DNA from: Gammaproteobacteria bacterium
GTDB lineage: Bacteria; Pseudomonadota; Gammaproteobacteria; Burkholderiales; Burkholderiaceae_B
Direction of reading: 5' to 3'
NCBI GenBank assembly: GCA_018815245.1
Contig: JAHIXK010000014.1
Coordinates: 146,508 to 210,507, forward strand
Length of the DNA: 64,000 bases
Below are positions 53,213-61,908 of this stretch, piece after piece; the first letter of the stretch is position 1, and every line of letters starts with the position of its first letter. The translations under genes were made by a program, and so were the position numbers. The notes under the pieces are model-generated. The model saw nothing but the letters and a program-made list of their open reading frames with translations, did no database searches and was not told the DNA's origin.

Positions 53213-53327
53213 GCATAACTGTACGTTCCAAGCGGACGCCAACACTGGTCATGCCTTGGGCATTTTCATGGCCAGTGTTGGTAACCTACGTTTTTTGCTC
53301 CGGCGCCGCTGAACTTCGACGTTATGA
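53213..53327 (+). repeat. attC 13 (long)
   Basis: GCATAAC ... GTTATGA, 115 bp. Outer arms AAGCGGACGCC/GGCGCCGCTGAACTT plus an inner hairpin AACACTGG/CCAGTGTT, the longest attC here. Confidence 0.8.
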
Positions 53328-53329
53328 CC

Positions 53330-53584
53330 TCAGTATTGGTACCGGCACTGTGCAATTAGCAAAGACTCATCTTGTGCTTTGTACACAAGCCGATGTTCAT
53401 CACTAATTCGGCGTGACCAATAGCCTGCTAACCCGTGCTTAAGCGGCTCAGGCTTGCCAATGCCTTCAAACGGTGTGCGCATGATCGCTTTAATTAATTC
53501 GTTGGTTCTGTTGAGCAACTTTTTGTCAGTTTTCTGCCAATACAAGTAGTCTTCCCAAGCTGCTTCGGAAAAAATAATCTTCAA
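53330..53584 (-). CDS. yoeB: cassette 14: YoeB-type toxin (second copy, inverted)
   Basis: An 84-residue YoeB: IFSEAAWEDYLYWQKTDKKL, RTPFEGIGKPEPLKHGLAGY, WSRRISDEHRLVYKA, ending CRYQY. The E-W-R-H-Y set of YoeB (Glu in FEGIGKPE, Arg and His in ISDEHRLVY, C-terminal Tyr pair) is complete. It overlaps the antitoxin by 4 bases; minus strand. Confidence 0.93.
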   Translation of the reverse strand: MKIIFSEAAWEDYLYWQKTDKKLLNRTNELIKAIMRTPFEGIGKPEPLKHGLAGYWSRRISDEHRLVYKAQDESLLIAQCRYQY

Positions 53585-53832
53585 TCCAGTAGCTCCCGCT
53601 CACCACCTTTGTTGCCTTCAAGCTGGGCAATAGATTCCAACAGGCGTCGGGCGTTCTTAGGGCTACGAAGTAGGTACGCGGTCTCTTCAAGTGCTTTGTA
53701 GTCCTCTAGTGACATCATGACCACAGACTGTTCATTGTTCCGGGTGATGATGATAGGCTCATGGTCAAAGCATACCTTGTCCATTGTTTTGGCAAGGTTT
53801 TGTCTGGCTGCGGTATATGATATAGCGTCCAT
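53581..53832 (-). CDS. yefM: cassette 14: YefM-type antitoxin (second copy, inverted)
   Basis: An 83-residue YefM: DAISYTAARQNLAKTMDKVC, FDHEPIIITRNNEQSVVMMS, LEDYKALEETAYLLRSPKNA. ATG 53832 has GGAGGACC at -14. Very close to the E. coli YefM pattern, more so than the copy in cassette 13. Confidence 0.93.
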   Translation of the reverse strand: MDAISYTAARQNLAKTMDKVCFDHEPIIITRNNEQSVVMMSLEDYKALEETAYLLRSPKNARRLLESIAQLEGNKGGERELLD

Positions 53833-53839
53833 AGGTCCT

Positions 53840-53885
53840 CCGTACATGTACCGAATAATGTACAGGTTCAGTCTTCCTAAGTCAA
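53840..53885 (-). promoter_or_regulatory. yefM promoter and operator (cassette 14)
   Basis: Minus-strand TTGACT (53880-53885), 17-bp spacer, TACATT (53857-53862). The -10 box is inside TGTACATTATTCGGTACA, very like the E. coli yefM operator with paired TGTACA hexamers, plus an extra TGTAC on the gene side. Confidence 0.75.
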
Positions 53886-53900
53886 CTTGGTGCGCTGTGG

Positions 53901-53982
53901 TCATAACAATTCGCTTCATTTCGCAACCACTGCGTGGTTGCAGGACGCCGCTACTCGGCGCCTATGAGCTCCAACGTTAAGT
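53901..53982 (+). repeat. attC 14 (last recognisable)
   Basis: TCATAAC ... GTTAAGT, 82 bp; inner arms GCAACCAC/GTGGTTGC. Beyond it no further attC is found. Confidence 0.88.
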
Positions 53983-54017
53983 CGCAGTTCCGCGGGGTTT
54001 CTTTTCAGGAGGAAATC

Positions 54018-54164
54018 ATGGGAATAAATGCGAATTCAACCCCTCAGCTCGAAAAGTTGGTGAACGCAAAAGTTTTTATAAATTTGTGTTCGCTAACAGA
54101 TCTGAGGCTTCGTCTGCTGCGCGATCAACACCAGACTGACTGGGCTGCACGTTCGGTGCATTAA
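54018..54164 (+). CDS. truncated last cassette ORF
   Basis: A 48-residue frame with AGGAGG ahead of the ATG (MGINANSTPQLEKLVNAKVF). No attC follows; after about residue 20 the sequence probably crosses into old chromosome, so it is likely the 5' end of a cassette gene cut off by deletion. Confidence 0.4.
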   Translation: MGINANSTPQLEKLVNAKVFINLCSLTDLRLRLLRDQHQTDWAARSVH

Positions 54165-54441
54165 GCTGAGAAAAAGTGGATATGGCACCACGCCGAGGCA
54201 TTTTTGCGGGTCTTCCTGAAACTGGATCGATGTTGTTTAAGTTCAACGATGGGGCCGCTTGCAATATTTCAACTGAATAACTTGGCATCAATCCGCCACC
54301 ACTGCCTGCCCTCCCGCTGGGAGCTGAACGTTTGTTCTCACCTGAGGCCGCTTGACTGCCAGAAGTTTCGAGACTGTGGGAAGAAGGGGTGTTAGGCAAA
54401 TTAACAGGCGAGGGCATTGGATTTCCGATAGTGATATTCAA
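54076..54441 (-). CDS. low-complexity protein at the integron right border, possibly truncated
   Basis: A 121-residue frame from a TTG codon, rich in Ser, Pro, Asn and Gly (PSSHSLETSGSQAASGENKR), soluble and with no recognised domain. Its last residues (LLANTNL) are encoded where the truncated cassette begins, so the 3' end may have been replaced by the integron. It could equally be a chance frame; the ribosome site is weak. Confidence 0.3.
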   Translation of the reverse strand: MNITIGNPMPSPVNLPNTPSSHSLETSGSQAASGENKRSAPSGRAGSGGGLMPSYSVEILQAAPSLNLNNIDPVSGRPAKMPRRGAISTFSQLNAPNVQPSQSGVDRAADEASDLLANTNL

Positions 54442-54519
54442 CAGCCTTTCGTAACGTTCTCGCCAAAACAGTTCAACATGCTAAGAACAATGTCAGCGCC
54501 ACGCCGACCTCGGTCCCGG
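54442..54519. other. spacer between integron and glcB terminator
   Basis: No gene or signal found. Confidence 0.3.
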
Positions 54520-54554
54520 AAAAAAAAGCCAGGTACCTTTCAGCACCTGGCTTT
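54520..54554 (-). terminator. glcB terminator
   Basis: AGCCAGGT/ACCTGGCT (54527-54534 with 54545-54552), 10-base loop, with eight T on the minus strand; CTTTCTT on the other side makes it usable from both strands. Confidence 0.85.
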
Positions 54555-54580
54555 CTTACACTTCTTAGACCCCAATCAAC

Positions 54581-56770
54581 TTAAGCGGCTTTAACCTTTA
54601 AGCGCCATGCGTGCAGCAGTGGCTCGGTGTAACCGGCAGGCTGTTCCATGCCCTTGAACACCAAATCACATGCAGCCTTGAATGCCGCTGATGTTTCAAA
54701 GTTGCCAGCCATTGGCTTGTAAGCGGGGTCGCCAGCGTTTTGCTGGTCAACCACAGCGGCCATGCGCTTCATGGTTTCCATTGCCTGTGCTTCAGTCACA
54801 ATACCGTGAAGAATCCAGTTGGCAATGTGCTGGCTGGAAATGCGCAGCGTGGCGCGGTCTTCCATCAGGCCCACGTTGTTAATATCAGGCACCTTCGAGC
54901 AACCCACACCCTGGTCAACCCAGCGAACCACGTAACCCAGAATACCTTGGGCGTTGTTGTCCAGTTCCTGCTGCTTTTCAACGTCGCTCCAGTTGGTGTT
55001 GGTGGCCACTGGCACTTGCAACAGGTTGGCCAAAATGCCGGGGCGTTCTGCGTCGGCGTCGATCTTTTCCAGCTCGGCTTGAACAGCTGCCACACTTACC
55101 TGGTGGTAATGCATGGCATGCAGTGTTGCAGCCGTTGGGCTGGGTACCCAGGCTGTGTTTGCGCCGGCCTTGGGGTGGCCAATTTTCTGTTCCAGCATGG
55201 CCTTCATCAGGTCGGGCATGGCCCACATGCCTTTGCCAATTTGTGCACGGCCTTTCAGGCCAGAGCTTAGGCCAACCAGCACGTTGTTGCGTTCGTAGGC
55301 TTGAATCCAGGCGCTGCTTTTCATGTCGGCTTTGCGAATCATTGGGCCGGCGTGCATGGCGGTGTGCATTTCGTCGCCTGTGCGGTCCAAAAAGCCAGTG
55401 TTGATGAAAGCCACGCGGCTTGCTGCTGCGGCGATACAGGCTTTCAGGTTGACTGATGTACGGCGCTCTTCGTCCATAATGCCCAGCTTCACGGTGCTGT
55501 CTGGCAGGCCCAGCAGCTTTTCCACGTGGCTGAACAATTCGGCTGCAAAACCCACTTCAACAGGGCCGTGCATTTTGGGCTTCACAATGTACACAGAGCC
55601 CTTGCGGCTGTTGCGAATGCCGTTCACGCCGTTGCCTTTGATGTCGTGCAGTGCAATGGTGGTTGTTACTACCGCATCCAGAATGCCTTCTGGAATTTCC
55701 TTGTTGTCGCCCCACAAAATGGCGGGGTTGGTCATCAAGTGGCCCACATTGCGCAAGAACAACATGGAGCGCCCATGCATGGTCACTTTCTCGCCATTCA
55801 CGCCGGTATAAACACGATCAGCGTTCAGGCCACGTGTGAATGTTTTGCCGCCCTTGCTCACGCTTTCTGTCAGCGTGCCTTTCAAAATACCCAGCCAGTT
55901 TTTGTAGGCCACAATTTTGTCTTCAGCATCCACTGCAGCAACAGAATCTTCCAAATCCAGAATGGTTGAAAGGGCTGCTTCCAGCACCACGTCGGCCACA
56001 CCGGCTGCGTCGCTTGAACCAATAGGTGTCGAGCGGTTGATAATGATGTCGGCGTGAATGCCGTTGTTCACCAGCAATACTGAAGACGGCGCAGCTGCAT
56101 CGCCCTGGTAACCCACCAGTTGCGCGGCATTCTTCAGGCCGGCGGTGCTGCCATTCTTCAAGCTCACCTGTAGCTTGCCGCCAGTTACAGCGTAGCCAGT
56201 TGCGTCTTTGTGTGAAGCACCTTCCAGCGGGAAGGATTGATCCAGAAAGTTGCGCGCAAACTCAATGACTTTTGCGCCGCGCACGGGGTTGTAGCCACCT
56301 GCGCGTTCTGCGCCGCCTTCCTCGGAAATTACATCGGTGCCGTACAGTGCGTCGTACAGGCTGCCCCAACGTGCGTTCGCGGCGTTCAAGGCATAGCGTG
56401 CATTCAAAATGGGCACCACCAGTTGGGGGCCGGCTTGCGTGGCCAGCTCTCCGTCCACGTTGGTTGTGGTGGCTTGCACCTTGGCAGGTTGTTCAACCAG
56501 GTAGCCAATTTTTTTCAGGAATTCTTGATAGGCGGCCATGTCAGCGATGGGGCCTGGGTTGGCTTTGTGCCATGCGTCCATTTCCAGCTGAATGCGGTCG
56601 CGCTCGGCCAGCAGCGCGGCGTTCTTGGGCGCCAATTCGCTGACGATTGCATCGAAGCCTTTCCAGAAGCCAGCCTGGTCAATGCCGGTGCCGGGCAGCA
56701 CGTCATTGTTGATAAAGTTGTACAGGGGCGTGGCCACTTTCAAGCCATGCACGGTGGTGCGTTCTGTCAT
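54581..56770 (-). CDS. glcB: malate synthase G
   Basis: A 729-residue monomeric malate synthase (E. coli 723): condenses glyoxylate with acetyl-CoA in the cytoplasm. Conserved: [20 protein letters not shown] with the Mg-binding Glu and Asp, [11 protein letters not shown], a [15 protein letters not shown] segment carrying the Glu of the active site, [19 protein letters not shown]-like [11 protein letters not shown], and [14 protein letters not shown]. Not linked to aceA here. Divergent from the GMC gene; ends in its own terminator. Confidence 0.97.
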   Translation of the reverse strand: MTERTTVHGLKVATPLYNFINNDVLPGTGIDQAGFWKGFDAIVSELAPKNAALLAERDRIQLEMDAWHKANPGPIADMAAYQEFLKKIGYLVEQPAKVQATTTNVDGELATQAGPQLVVPILNARYALNAANARWGSLYDALYGTDVISEEGGAERAGGYNPVRGAKVIEFARNFLDQSFPLEGASHKDATGYAVTGGKLQVSLKNGSTAGLKNAAQLVGYQGDAAAPSSVLLVNNGIHADIIINRSTPIGSSDAAGVADVVLEAALSTILDLEDSVAAVDAEDKIVAYKNWLGILKGTLTESVSKGGKTFTRGLNADRVYTGVNGEKVTMHGRSMLFLRNVGHLMTNPAILWGDNKEIPEGILDAVVTTTIALHDIKGNGVNGIRNSRKGSVYIVKPKMHGPVEVGFAAELFSHVEKLLGLPDSTVKLGIMDEERRTSVNLKACIAAAASRVAFINTGFLDRTGDEMHTAMHAGPMIRKADMKSSAWIQAYERNNVLVGLSSGLKGRAQIGKGMWAMPDLMKAMLEQKIGHPKAGANTAWVPSPTAATLHAMHYHQVSVAAVQAELEKIDADAERPGILANLLQVPVATNTNWSDVEKQQELDNNAQGILGYVVRWVDQGVGCSKVPDINNVGLMEDRATLRISSQHIANWILHGIVTEAQAMETMKRMAAVVDQQNAGDPAYKPMAGNFETSAAFKAACDLVFKGMEQPAGYTEPLLHAWRLKVKAA

Positions 56771-56952
56771 TTTGGAACCTCGAGCTTTGTAATTGTTGGC
56801 TAAACATTCAATTGTAAAGTATTTGCGTTGAATTCTGACATGTTCCGATTCGTCACAAGCATTGGCGATTGGTCATTTCATCTTTGACTTTTTGGCAAAG
56901 CTCTGGAAAACCCCAATTCGATTGCTGCTGCCTTGGCCCCCATCCAATTTCG

Positions 56953-56969
56953 ATGATGGTTACTATCAT
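56953..56969. promoter_or_regulatory. dyad in the glcB/GMC intergenic region
   Basis: ATGATGGTTACTATCAT, a 17-bp dyad with one mismatched pair, 21 bases before the GMC start. Possible operator; the regulator is not known. Confidence 0.35.
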
Positions 56970-56989
56970 GTAATCAATTCGGGGCAAAT

Positions 56990-58636
56990 ATGCGAACTTT
57001 CGATTACATCGTCGTGGGGGCGGGCACAGCAGGGGCTTTGATGGCCAACAGGCTAAGTGCCAACCCCAACAATTCAGTGCTGCTGCTTGAAGCGGGCGGC
57101 AAAGACAACTACCACTGGATCCACATCCCGGTGGGCTACCTGTATTGCATCGACAACCCACGCACCGATTGGCGATTCCGCACCGAACCCGATGCGGGCC
57201 TGAACGGCCGTTCCCTGATTTATCCCCGTGGGAAGACCCTGGGCGGTTGCTCCAGCATCAACGGCATGATCTACATGCGTGGCCAGGCGCGCGACTATGA
57301 CGCGTGGGCCGCACAAACCGGCGATGAAGCCTGGAGCTGGGAAAGTTGCCTGAAAGATTTTCTGGCCCATGAAAGCAACTGGCGCTACGACAACCCCGAT
57401 GCCGAATTGGCAGACACTGATTTAAAAAATTTCCACAACGGCAACGGCGAGTGGCGCGTGGAAAAGCAGCGCTTGCGTTGGGAAATTCTGGAGGCGTTTT
57501 CACACGCGGCGCAACAGGCGGGAATACCTGCCAGCGACGACTTTAATCGCGGCAATAATTTCGGCGTGGGTTATTTCGAGGTGAACCAGCGCAGTGGCTG
57601 GCGCTGGAACACGTCCAAAGCTTTTCTGCGGCCAGTTTTGAAACGGCCCAACCTGACCGTGTGGACCCAGGCTCAGGTTAAAAATTTGTTGATTGAAAAA
57701 AACGCCAGCGGTGAATTGGTGTGCAACGGTGCCGTGGTGGTGCGGGCAGGCGAAGAGGTGGCGGTAAAAGCCGTGCGCGAAACCGTGTTGTGTGCAGGTG
57801 CAATTGGCACACCACAAATTCTGGAGCTTTCAGGCATAGGGCAGGGTAGCTTTTTGCAGCAAAACGGTATTGGTGTAAAGCTGGACAAACCCGGCGTGGG
57901 TGCCAATCTGCAAGATCATCTTCAAATTCGTGCCGTGTTCAAAGTTCATGGTGTTAAAACCCTGAATACCCTGGCCAACAGCCTGTGGGGCAAGGCGCAA
58001 ATCGGTATGGAATATGTGTTCAAGCGCAGCGGCCCCATGAGCATGGCGCCGTCGCAATTGGGCGCTTTCACCAAAAGCAGCGCTGACCGGCCGTACCCCA
58101 ATATTCAATACCATGTGCAGCCGCTAAGCTTGCCGGCGTTTGGCCAGCCCTTGCACAGTTTCAATGCCTTCACCGCCAGTGTGTGTAACCTGAACCCCTG
58201 CAGCCGTGGCTCTGTGCACATCAAAAGCGCACGCTTTGATGAAGCACCAGCCATTTCACCGAATTATCTCAGCACCGCTGAAGACCAAAAGGTGGCAGCC
58301 GATTCATTGCGCGTTACGCGCAATATTGCGCAGCAGCCTGCACTGGCGAAGTACAAGCCCGAGGAGTTCAAGCCCGGTGTGGAGTTTCAAACCGACGAGG
58401 AGCTGGTGCGTTTGGCGGGCGACATTGCCACCACCATTTTCCACCCGGTGGGCACGGCCAAAATGGGTGCTGCCAACGACCCCGCCGCTGTGGTCGATTC
58501 GCGCTTGCGCGTGATTGGTGTGAAGCACCTTCGCATTGCCGACGCCAGCGTAATGCCCACCATTACCAGTGGCAATACCAACAGCCCCACGCTGATGATT
58601 GCGGAGAAAGCGGCGAGGTGGGTACTCGAAGGCTGA
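56990..58636 (+). CDS. GMC-family FAD oxidoreductase (choline dehydrogenase-like)
   Basis: A 548-residue flavoprotein. FAD-binding GAGTAGALMANRLS at residues 9-22, GMC signature 1 (GKTLGGCSSINGMIYMRGQA, near 83), signature 2 (GAIGTPQILELSGIG, near 273), and the catalytic His-containing C-terminal part (HPVGTAKMG near 480, then NTNSPTLMIAEKAA). Oxidises an alcohol, probably membrane- or cytosol-associated; the substrate is not resolvable. It may also be a PQQ-independent polyethylene-glycol or long-chain alcohol dehydrogenase. Confidence 0.92.
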   Translation: MRTFDYIVVGAGTAGALMANRLSANPNNSVLLLEAGGKDNYHWIHIPVGYLYCIDNPRTDWRFRTEPDAGLNGRSLIYPRGKTLGGCSSINGMIYMRGQARDYDAWAAQTGDEAWSWESCLKDFLAHESNWRYDNPDAELADTDLKNFHNGNGEWRVEKQRLRWEILEAFSHAAQQAGIPASDDFNRGNNFGVGYFEVNQRSGWRWNTSKAFLRPVLKRPNLTVWTQAQVKNLLIEKNASGELVCNGAVVVRAGEEVAVKAVRETVLCAGAIGTPQILELSGIGQGSFLQQNGIGVKLDKPGVGANLQDHLQIRAVFKVHGVKTLNTLANSLWGKAQIGMEYVFKRSGPMSMAPSQLGAFTKSSADRPYPNIQYHVQPLSLPAFGQPLHSFNAFTASVCNLNPCSRGSVHIKSARFDEAPAISPNYLSTAEDQKVAADSLRVTRNIAQQPALAKYKPEEFKPGVEFQTDEELVRLAGDIATTIFHPVGTAKMGAANDPAAVVDSRLRVIGVKHLRIADASVMPTITSGNTNSPTLMIAEKAARWVLEG

Positions 58637-58672
58637 TACACTTTCGGGATTAATTGCAGAGAGCATTTCGCC

Positions 58673-58885
58673 ATGAACGAAGTCATCATCAACAAAGAAC
58701 CCGTTGAACTGTACAAAATCCTGAAGTTTCAGGGTTGGTTGTCCAGCGGCGGTGAAGCCAAGAACGTGATCGCCGATGGCCACGTGCTGGTCAACGGTCA
58801 AATTGAAACCCAGAAGCGCAAGAAAATTGTGGGTGGCGATGTGATCGAGTTTGACGGGGTGAAGTACACGGTGAAACTGGGCTAG
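58673..58885 (+). CDS. S4-domain RNA-binding protein (YbcJ-like)
   Basis: A 70-residue protein, almost entirely an S4 domain (LYKILKFQGWLSSGGEAKNV, then GHVLVNGQIETQKRKKI, then GDVIEF). Similar to E. coli YbcJ (70 residues). Presumed RNA binding in the cytoplasm. 36 bases after the GMC gene, 14 before the DCC gene. Confidence 0.9.
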   Translation: MNEVIINKEPVELYKILKFQGWLSSGGEAKNVIADGHVLVNGQIETQKRKKIVGGDVIEFDGVKYTVKLG

Positions 58886-58899
58886 GGGTAGGTACGACC

Positions 58900-59319
58900 A
58901 TGGCAGCTGAATTCCAACAGGCAGAATCACAAGCCCAATGCGCTCAGGTTTATTTCGATGGTTCATGCCCCTTGTGCCGCCGGGAAATTGCGGTGTACCA
59001 AAATGCCAAACCAGACCAGCCCATTGTTTGGGTCGATGTGTCCAAACCTGAAACGCAGCTGCCCGAAGGGCAATCCAAAGAAAAACTCATGGCGCGGTTT
59101 CACACCCAAACCGCGCAAGGCGAGTTGCTGAGCGGCGCGGCGGCCTTTGTGCATGTGTGGGCACAGTTGCCGGGTTGGCGCGTGTTGGCTTGGCTGGCCA
59201 AAGTGCCTGGCATGCTGTGGGTGATGGAAAAGGCGTACAAGGGCTTTTTACCGTTGCGCCCGGCTATTCAGAGGTTTGTTCTGAAATTCGACAAGGGCCA
59301 TTTGCCACCGCAAAAATAA
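58900..59319 (+). CDS. DCC-family thiol-disulfide oxidoreductase (DUF393)
   Basis: A 139-residue protein with the family signature FDGSCPLCRREIAVY near residue 20 (D-G-x-C-x-x-C) and a thioredoxin-like length. The ATG at 58900 has GGTAGGTA ahead; an in-frame start is not better elsewhere. Redox partner unknown. Confidence 0.88.
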   Translation: MAAEFQQAESQAQCAQVYFDGSCPLCRREIAVYQNAKPDQPIVWVDVSKPETQLPEGQSKEKLMARFHTQTAQGELLSGAAAFVHVWAQLPGWRVLAWLAKVPGMLWVMEKAYKGFLPLRPAIQRFVLKFDKGHLPPQK

Positions 59320-59350
59320 CAAAGCCCGGCGCAATGTTCGCCAGGCTTTG
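59320..59350. terminator. bidirectional hairpin between the DCC gene and the desaturase
   Basis: CAAAGCC/GGCTTTG (59320-59326 with 59344-59350), continued inward by GGCG/CGCC around a bulge. Lies between convergent genes; no long U-run. Confidence 0.5.
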
Positions 59351-59377
59351 GGTGCACGCCATTGCAGTCGGGTCAAA

Positions 59378-60538
59378 TTAAATAGCAAGTGCAGGTTTTT
59401 GAACCTGATTCACCAAGGCTTGCAGGCGCTTGCGCTGCAGGCGCATTTCAACTTCCATGGCCTTGAATTTCGCTTTGTAAGCAGCCAGGGTTTCGCCATT
59501 TTTCAGTGCGGTTTTTGTGTCCTGGTACCAGGCTTCTTTCAGCTTGGCCCATTCTTGCAAGGCATGACTGAAGTGTTCATATTCCTGCGCCAGGCGGGCC
59601 TTCATGGCATCCACGTGTGCTTGCATGGCGGAAGGGTGTGCAAGTTTTTCTTCTGCACGCTTGAATTGCATGGCAATGCGGGCTTTTTCAATGGCAAAGG
59701 TGTCGCAGCGCTTCAGGTTTTTGGTCAACCCCACGAACGACAAACCCGCGATCAGCCACTTGGTGGGGTCGATGTGGTACCACTTGATGCCGTTTCGGTA
59801 GTCGTACTGAAACAGGTGGTGGTAGTTGTGGTAACCCTCACCGTAGGTGAATATAGCCAGAATGTCATTGTCGCGGGCTGTATTTTCATCCGTGTAAGGG
59901 CGGCGGCCCCAAATGTGCGCCAGCGAATTGATGAAGAAGGTGGTTTGGTGACACCACACCAGGCGCAACAGGCCGCCCAGCAGCAGCACGCCCCACAGGT
60001 CGCCCACCAGAAAGCCAATCAGGGTAGGGAACAGGAAGTTGATGCCCAGTGCCAGTGCGGTGTAGTGCTTGTGCTGGAACATGACGAGTGGGTCTTTCAA
60101 CAGATCAGGCGAATTGCTAAGGTCTTCTTTGCCCGATTCGTATTGTCGGATCATCCAGCCCATGTGTGAAAACCAGAAGCCGCGCTTGGCAGAATAGGGG
60201 TCGTGCTCGGTGTCGTCCACATGGCGGTGGTGGGTGCGGTGGCCAGAGGCCCAAATCAACACGCTGTTTTGTACGGCCATGGTCCCGAAGAACATCAGCA
60301 ACACGCGCACGCTCCAGTGGGCTTCGTAGGTGCGGTGTGCCCACAGGCGGTGGTAACCGGCGGTAATCGCCATGCCATTCAGAATGGCCAGAACCACGAA
60401 AGACACCCAGGCAGCCGTGCTGTAATCGTTGAACCAGGCATAGGCCGGTACAAGAATAAGTGCAGCAATAGTGGTTCCGAACAAGGTGATTGCGCCGGGC
60501 CAGTGGATCGGGCTATTGGGGTCAACTCGAGTGGTCAT
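59378..60538 (-). CDS. acyl-CoA/acyl-lipid delta-9-type desaturase
   Basis: A 386-residue membrane desaturase of the stearoyl-CoA type: histidine boxes HRLWAHR near 68, HRTHHRH near 103 and HNYHH near 252, with the transmembrane pairs around them. C-terminal 110 residues form an unusual long charged coiled coil (RAEEKLAHPSAMQAHVDAMK, then MEVEMRLQRKRLQALV), not usual in this family. Two desaturases of different families thus lie in this window. A dyad upstream may regulate it. Confidence 0.9.
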   Translation of the reverse strand: MTTRVDPNSPIHWPGAITLFGTTIAALILVPAYAWFNDYSTAAWVSFVVLAILNGMAITAGYHRLWAHRTYEAHWSVRVLLMFFGTMAVQNSVLIWASGHRTHHRHVDDTEHDPYSAKRGFWFSHMGWMIRQYESGKEDLSNSPDLLKDPLVMFQHKHYTALALGINFLFPTLIGFLVGDLWGVLLLGGLLRLVWCHQTTFFINSLAHIWGRRPYTDENTARDNDILAIFTYGEGYHNYHHLFQYDYRNGIKWYHIDPTKWLIAGLSFVGLTKNLKRCDTFAIEKARIAMQFKRAEEKLAHPSAMQAHVDAMKARLAQEYEHFSHALQEWAKLKEAWYQDTKTALKNGETLAAYKAKFKAMEVEMRLQRKRLQALVNQVQKPALAI

Positions 60539-60575
60539 TGAAGGTTGGTTTTTACCAGTTGGTTCAAAGGATACC

Positions 60576-60590
60576 GAATCATACTGATTC
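60576..60590. promoter_or_regulatory. dyad upstream of the desaturase gene
   Basis: GAATCA-TAC-TGATTC, 6-bp arms, 38 bases upstream of the desaturase start; a candidate site for a fatty-acid regulator. Confidence 0.4.
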
Positions 60591-60634
60591 TTCAGCGTTT
60601 CTATAAGCCCAATTTAAATATTTAATAATTGTTT

Positions 60635-61543
60635 TTATTTCGTTGTGGGGGCACCGGTTAACTCGCCACCCAGCACTTCAATCAGGGTCGGGATCAATTT
60701 GCGCAGTTCGCCCGTCATCAGGGCGACATCTGTGTCAAATGCATCGTCATCTGCGCTTAGTGCGGCTTTTTCCTTGATTACGTCGAGAGGGGCCAGTCGC
60801 TTTACCTGCAGGTTTTCGTGTAGCACGAAAGAAACCTTGTCTGCCCAGGTCATTGCAAGCCGGGTCACATCCTTTCCACCCTTGATGTGCTTGGCAATTT
60901 CATCGACTTCCAGTGCATGCTTCACATAGCGCACGGTGGCCGCCTGTTCACCACGGCTTTTCAGTTCGCAATCCTGATCCACGGTGAAGGGCGGTGGGTT
61001 GTCATTTTCCACCAGCCAGGTGGTCATGGCCACCGTGGGTGAAATTTTGGTTTTTACAAGGGCCATGCTGACCCCTTCAACACACTTCATCAGCATGCCC
61101 ACCAGTTCATCGGCTTTGGCCGGGCTGGCCGCGTCAATCACCAGCCATTTCCCCTCAGGGTCGATCCATGCGTTGATCCGGCTGCGAATGGCAAATGCGC
61201 GGGGCAGCAGTTCATCTGTCACCGCTTCCTTGATTTCTTTCATCTGCTTGCGGCCCGGCTTGTAACCTTCACGTTCCTCAATTTCCGCAGCGCGCGCCTT
61301 GGTGAACTGGTTGATCACGGTGGCGGGCAGCAGCTTTTTTTCCAGGCCCAGGGATATCAGCAACTGATTGCCGGTTTTGTGCACAAACGGTTCGCCCTCG
61401 GCCTTGGGTGCAACCCAGCCGCGGGTTTGCAAATCCATGCCGCCACAAGCTTGCAGGGCTTGCTTGGCCAGCTTGTCTTCCAGTGAGTCTGGCGTTTCTT
61501 CCCATTTTGTGAGGCGAAAGATAAACAGGTTTTTGAACCACAT
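60635..61543 (-). CDS. rdgC: recombination-associated protein RdgC
   Basis: A 302-residue protein (E. coli RdgC 303): MWFKNLFIFRLTKW start, HKTGNQLLISLGLEKKLLPA near 68, REGYKPGRKQMKEIKE near 100, and CELKSRGEQAATVRYVKHAL. Forms a DNA-encircling ring dimer that restrains RecA. The start at MWFKN is fixed by homology; longer frames are artefacts. Confidence 0.95.
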   Translation of the reverse strand: MWFKNLFIFRLTKWEETPDSLEDKLAKQALQACGGMDLQTRGWVAPKAEGEPFVHKTGNQLLISLGLEKKLLPATVINQFTKARAAEIEEREGYKPGRKQMKEIKEAVTDELLPRAFAIRSRINAWIDPEGKWLVIDAASPAKADELVGMLMKCVEGVSMALVKTKISPTVAMTTWLVENDNPPPFTVDQDCELKSRGEQAATVRYVKHALEVDEIAKHIKGGKDVTRLAMTWADKVSFVLHENLQVKRLAPLDVIKEKAALSADDDAFDTDVALMTGELRKLIPTLIEVLGGELTGAPTTK

Positions 61544-61647
61544 GGCAGGTGTCCGTCGTGTTGGGAAAGGGCTGGAAGTGTAACGCAAAGCTTGTATTTT
61601 CTGCCAGAAGTTGTACTGTGAAATACCGTGCTTTGGAGAAAGACCGC

Positions 61648-61908
61648 ATGAAATTACTTAATCAGCAGAATCCGGGTCCTGTAATGCGGTCGCTTGCAGT
61701 GGTGCTTATCGTGTTGACGATTCTCGTGGTCAGTTTTTGTGCCACCGTGATGACGGTTATCTACATACATGCCGATGAAAAAGGCATGTTGCCCGCCATG
61801 TTCTCGCTTAGTGACCAAATTACCCAGCCTGTGATCACTATTTTGCCGCCACTGCACCCCGCGCCGAATGGCGATTCAACCGACAAACGCCCGAAATACC
61901 AGATCTAG
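61648..61908 (+). CDS. small single-span membrane protein
   Basis: An 86-residue protein with one hydrophobic helix (SLAVVLIVLTILVVSFCATV, residues 15-34) and a short soluble tail. The ATG at 61648 has GGAGAAAG ahead; an upstream frame is longer but lacks a site. Its end overlaps the neighbour's stop on the opposite strand by 4 bases. Unknown. Confidence 0.6.
   Translation: MKLLNQQNPGPVMRSLAVVLIVLTILVVSFCATVMTVIYIHADEKGMLPAMFSLSDQITQPVITILPPLHPAPNGDSTDKRPKYQI

Noticed and set aside
44183-53982. CRISPR array
   Set aside because: Repeats are long, unequal and imperfect with complementary arms and GTT cores; they are attC sites, with genes rather than short spacers between.
43140-54164. IS element or prophage as the cause of the accessory region
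   Set aside because: No transposase, terminal inverted repeats or phage structural genes are present; attC sites explain the boundaries.
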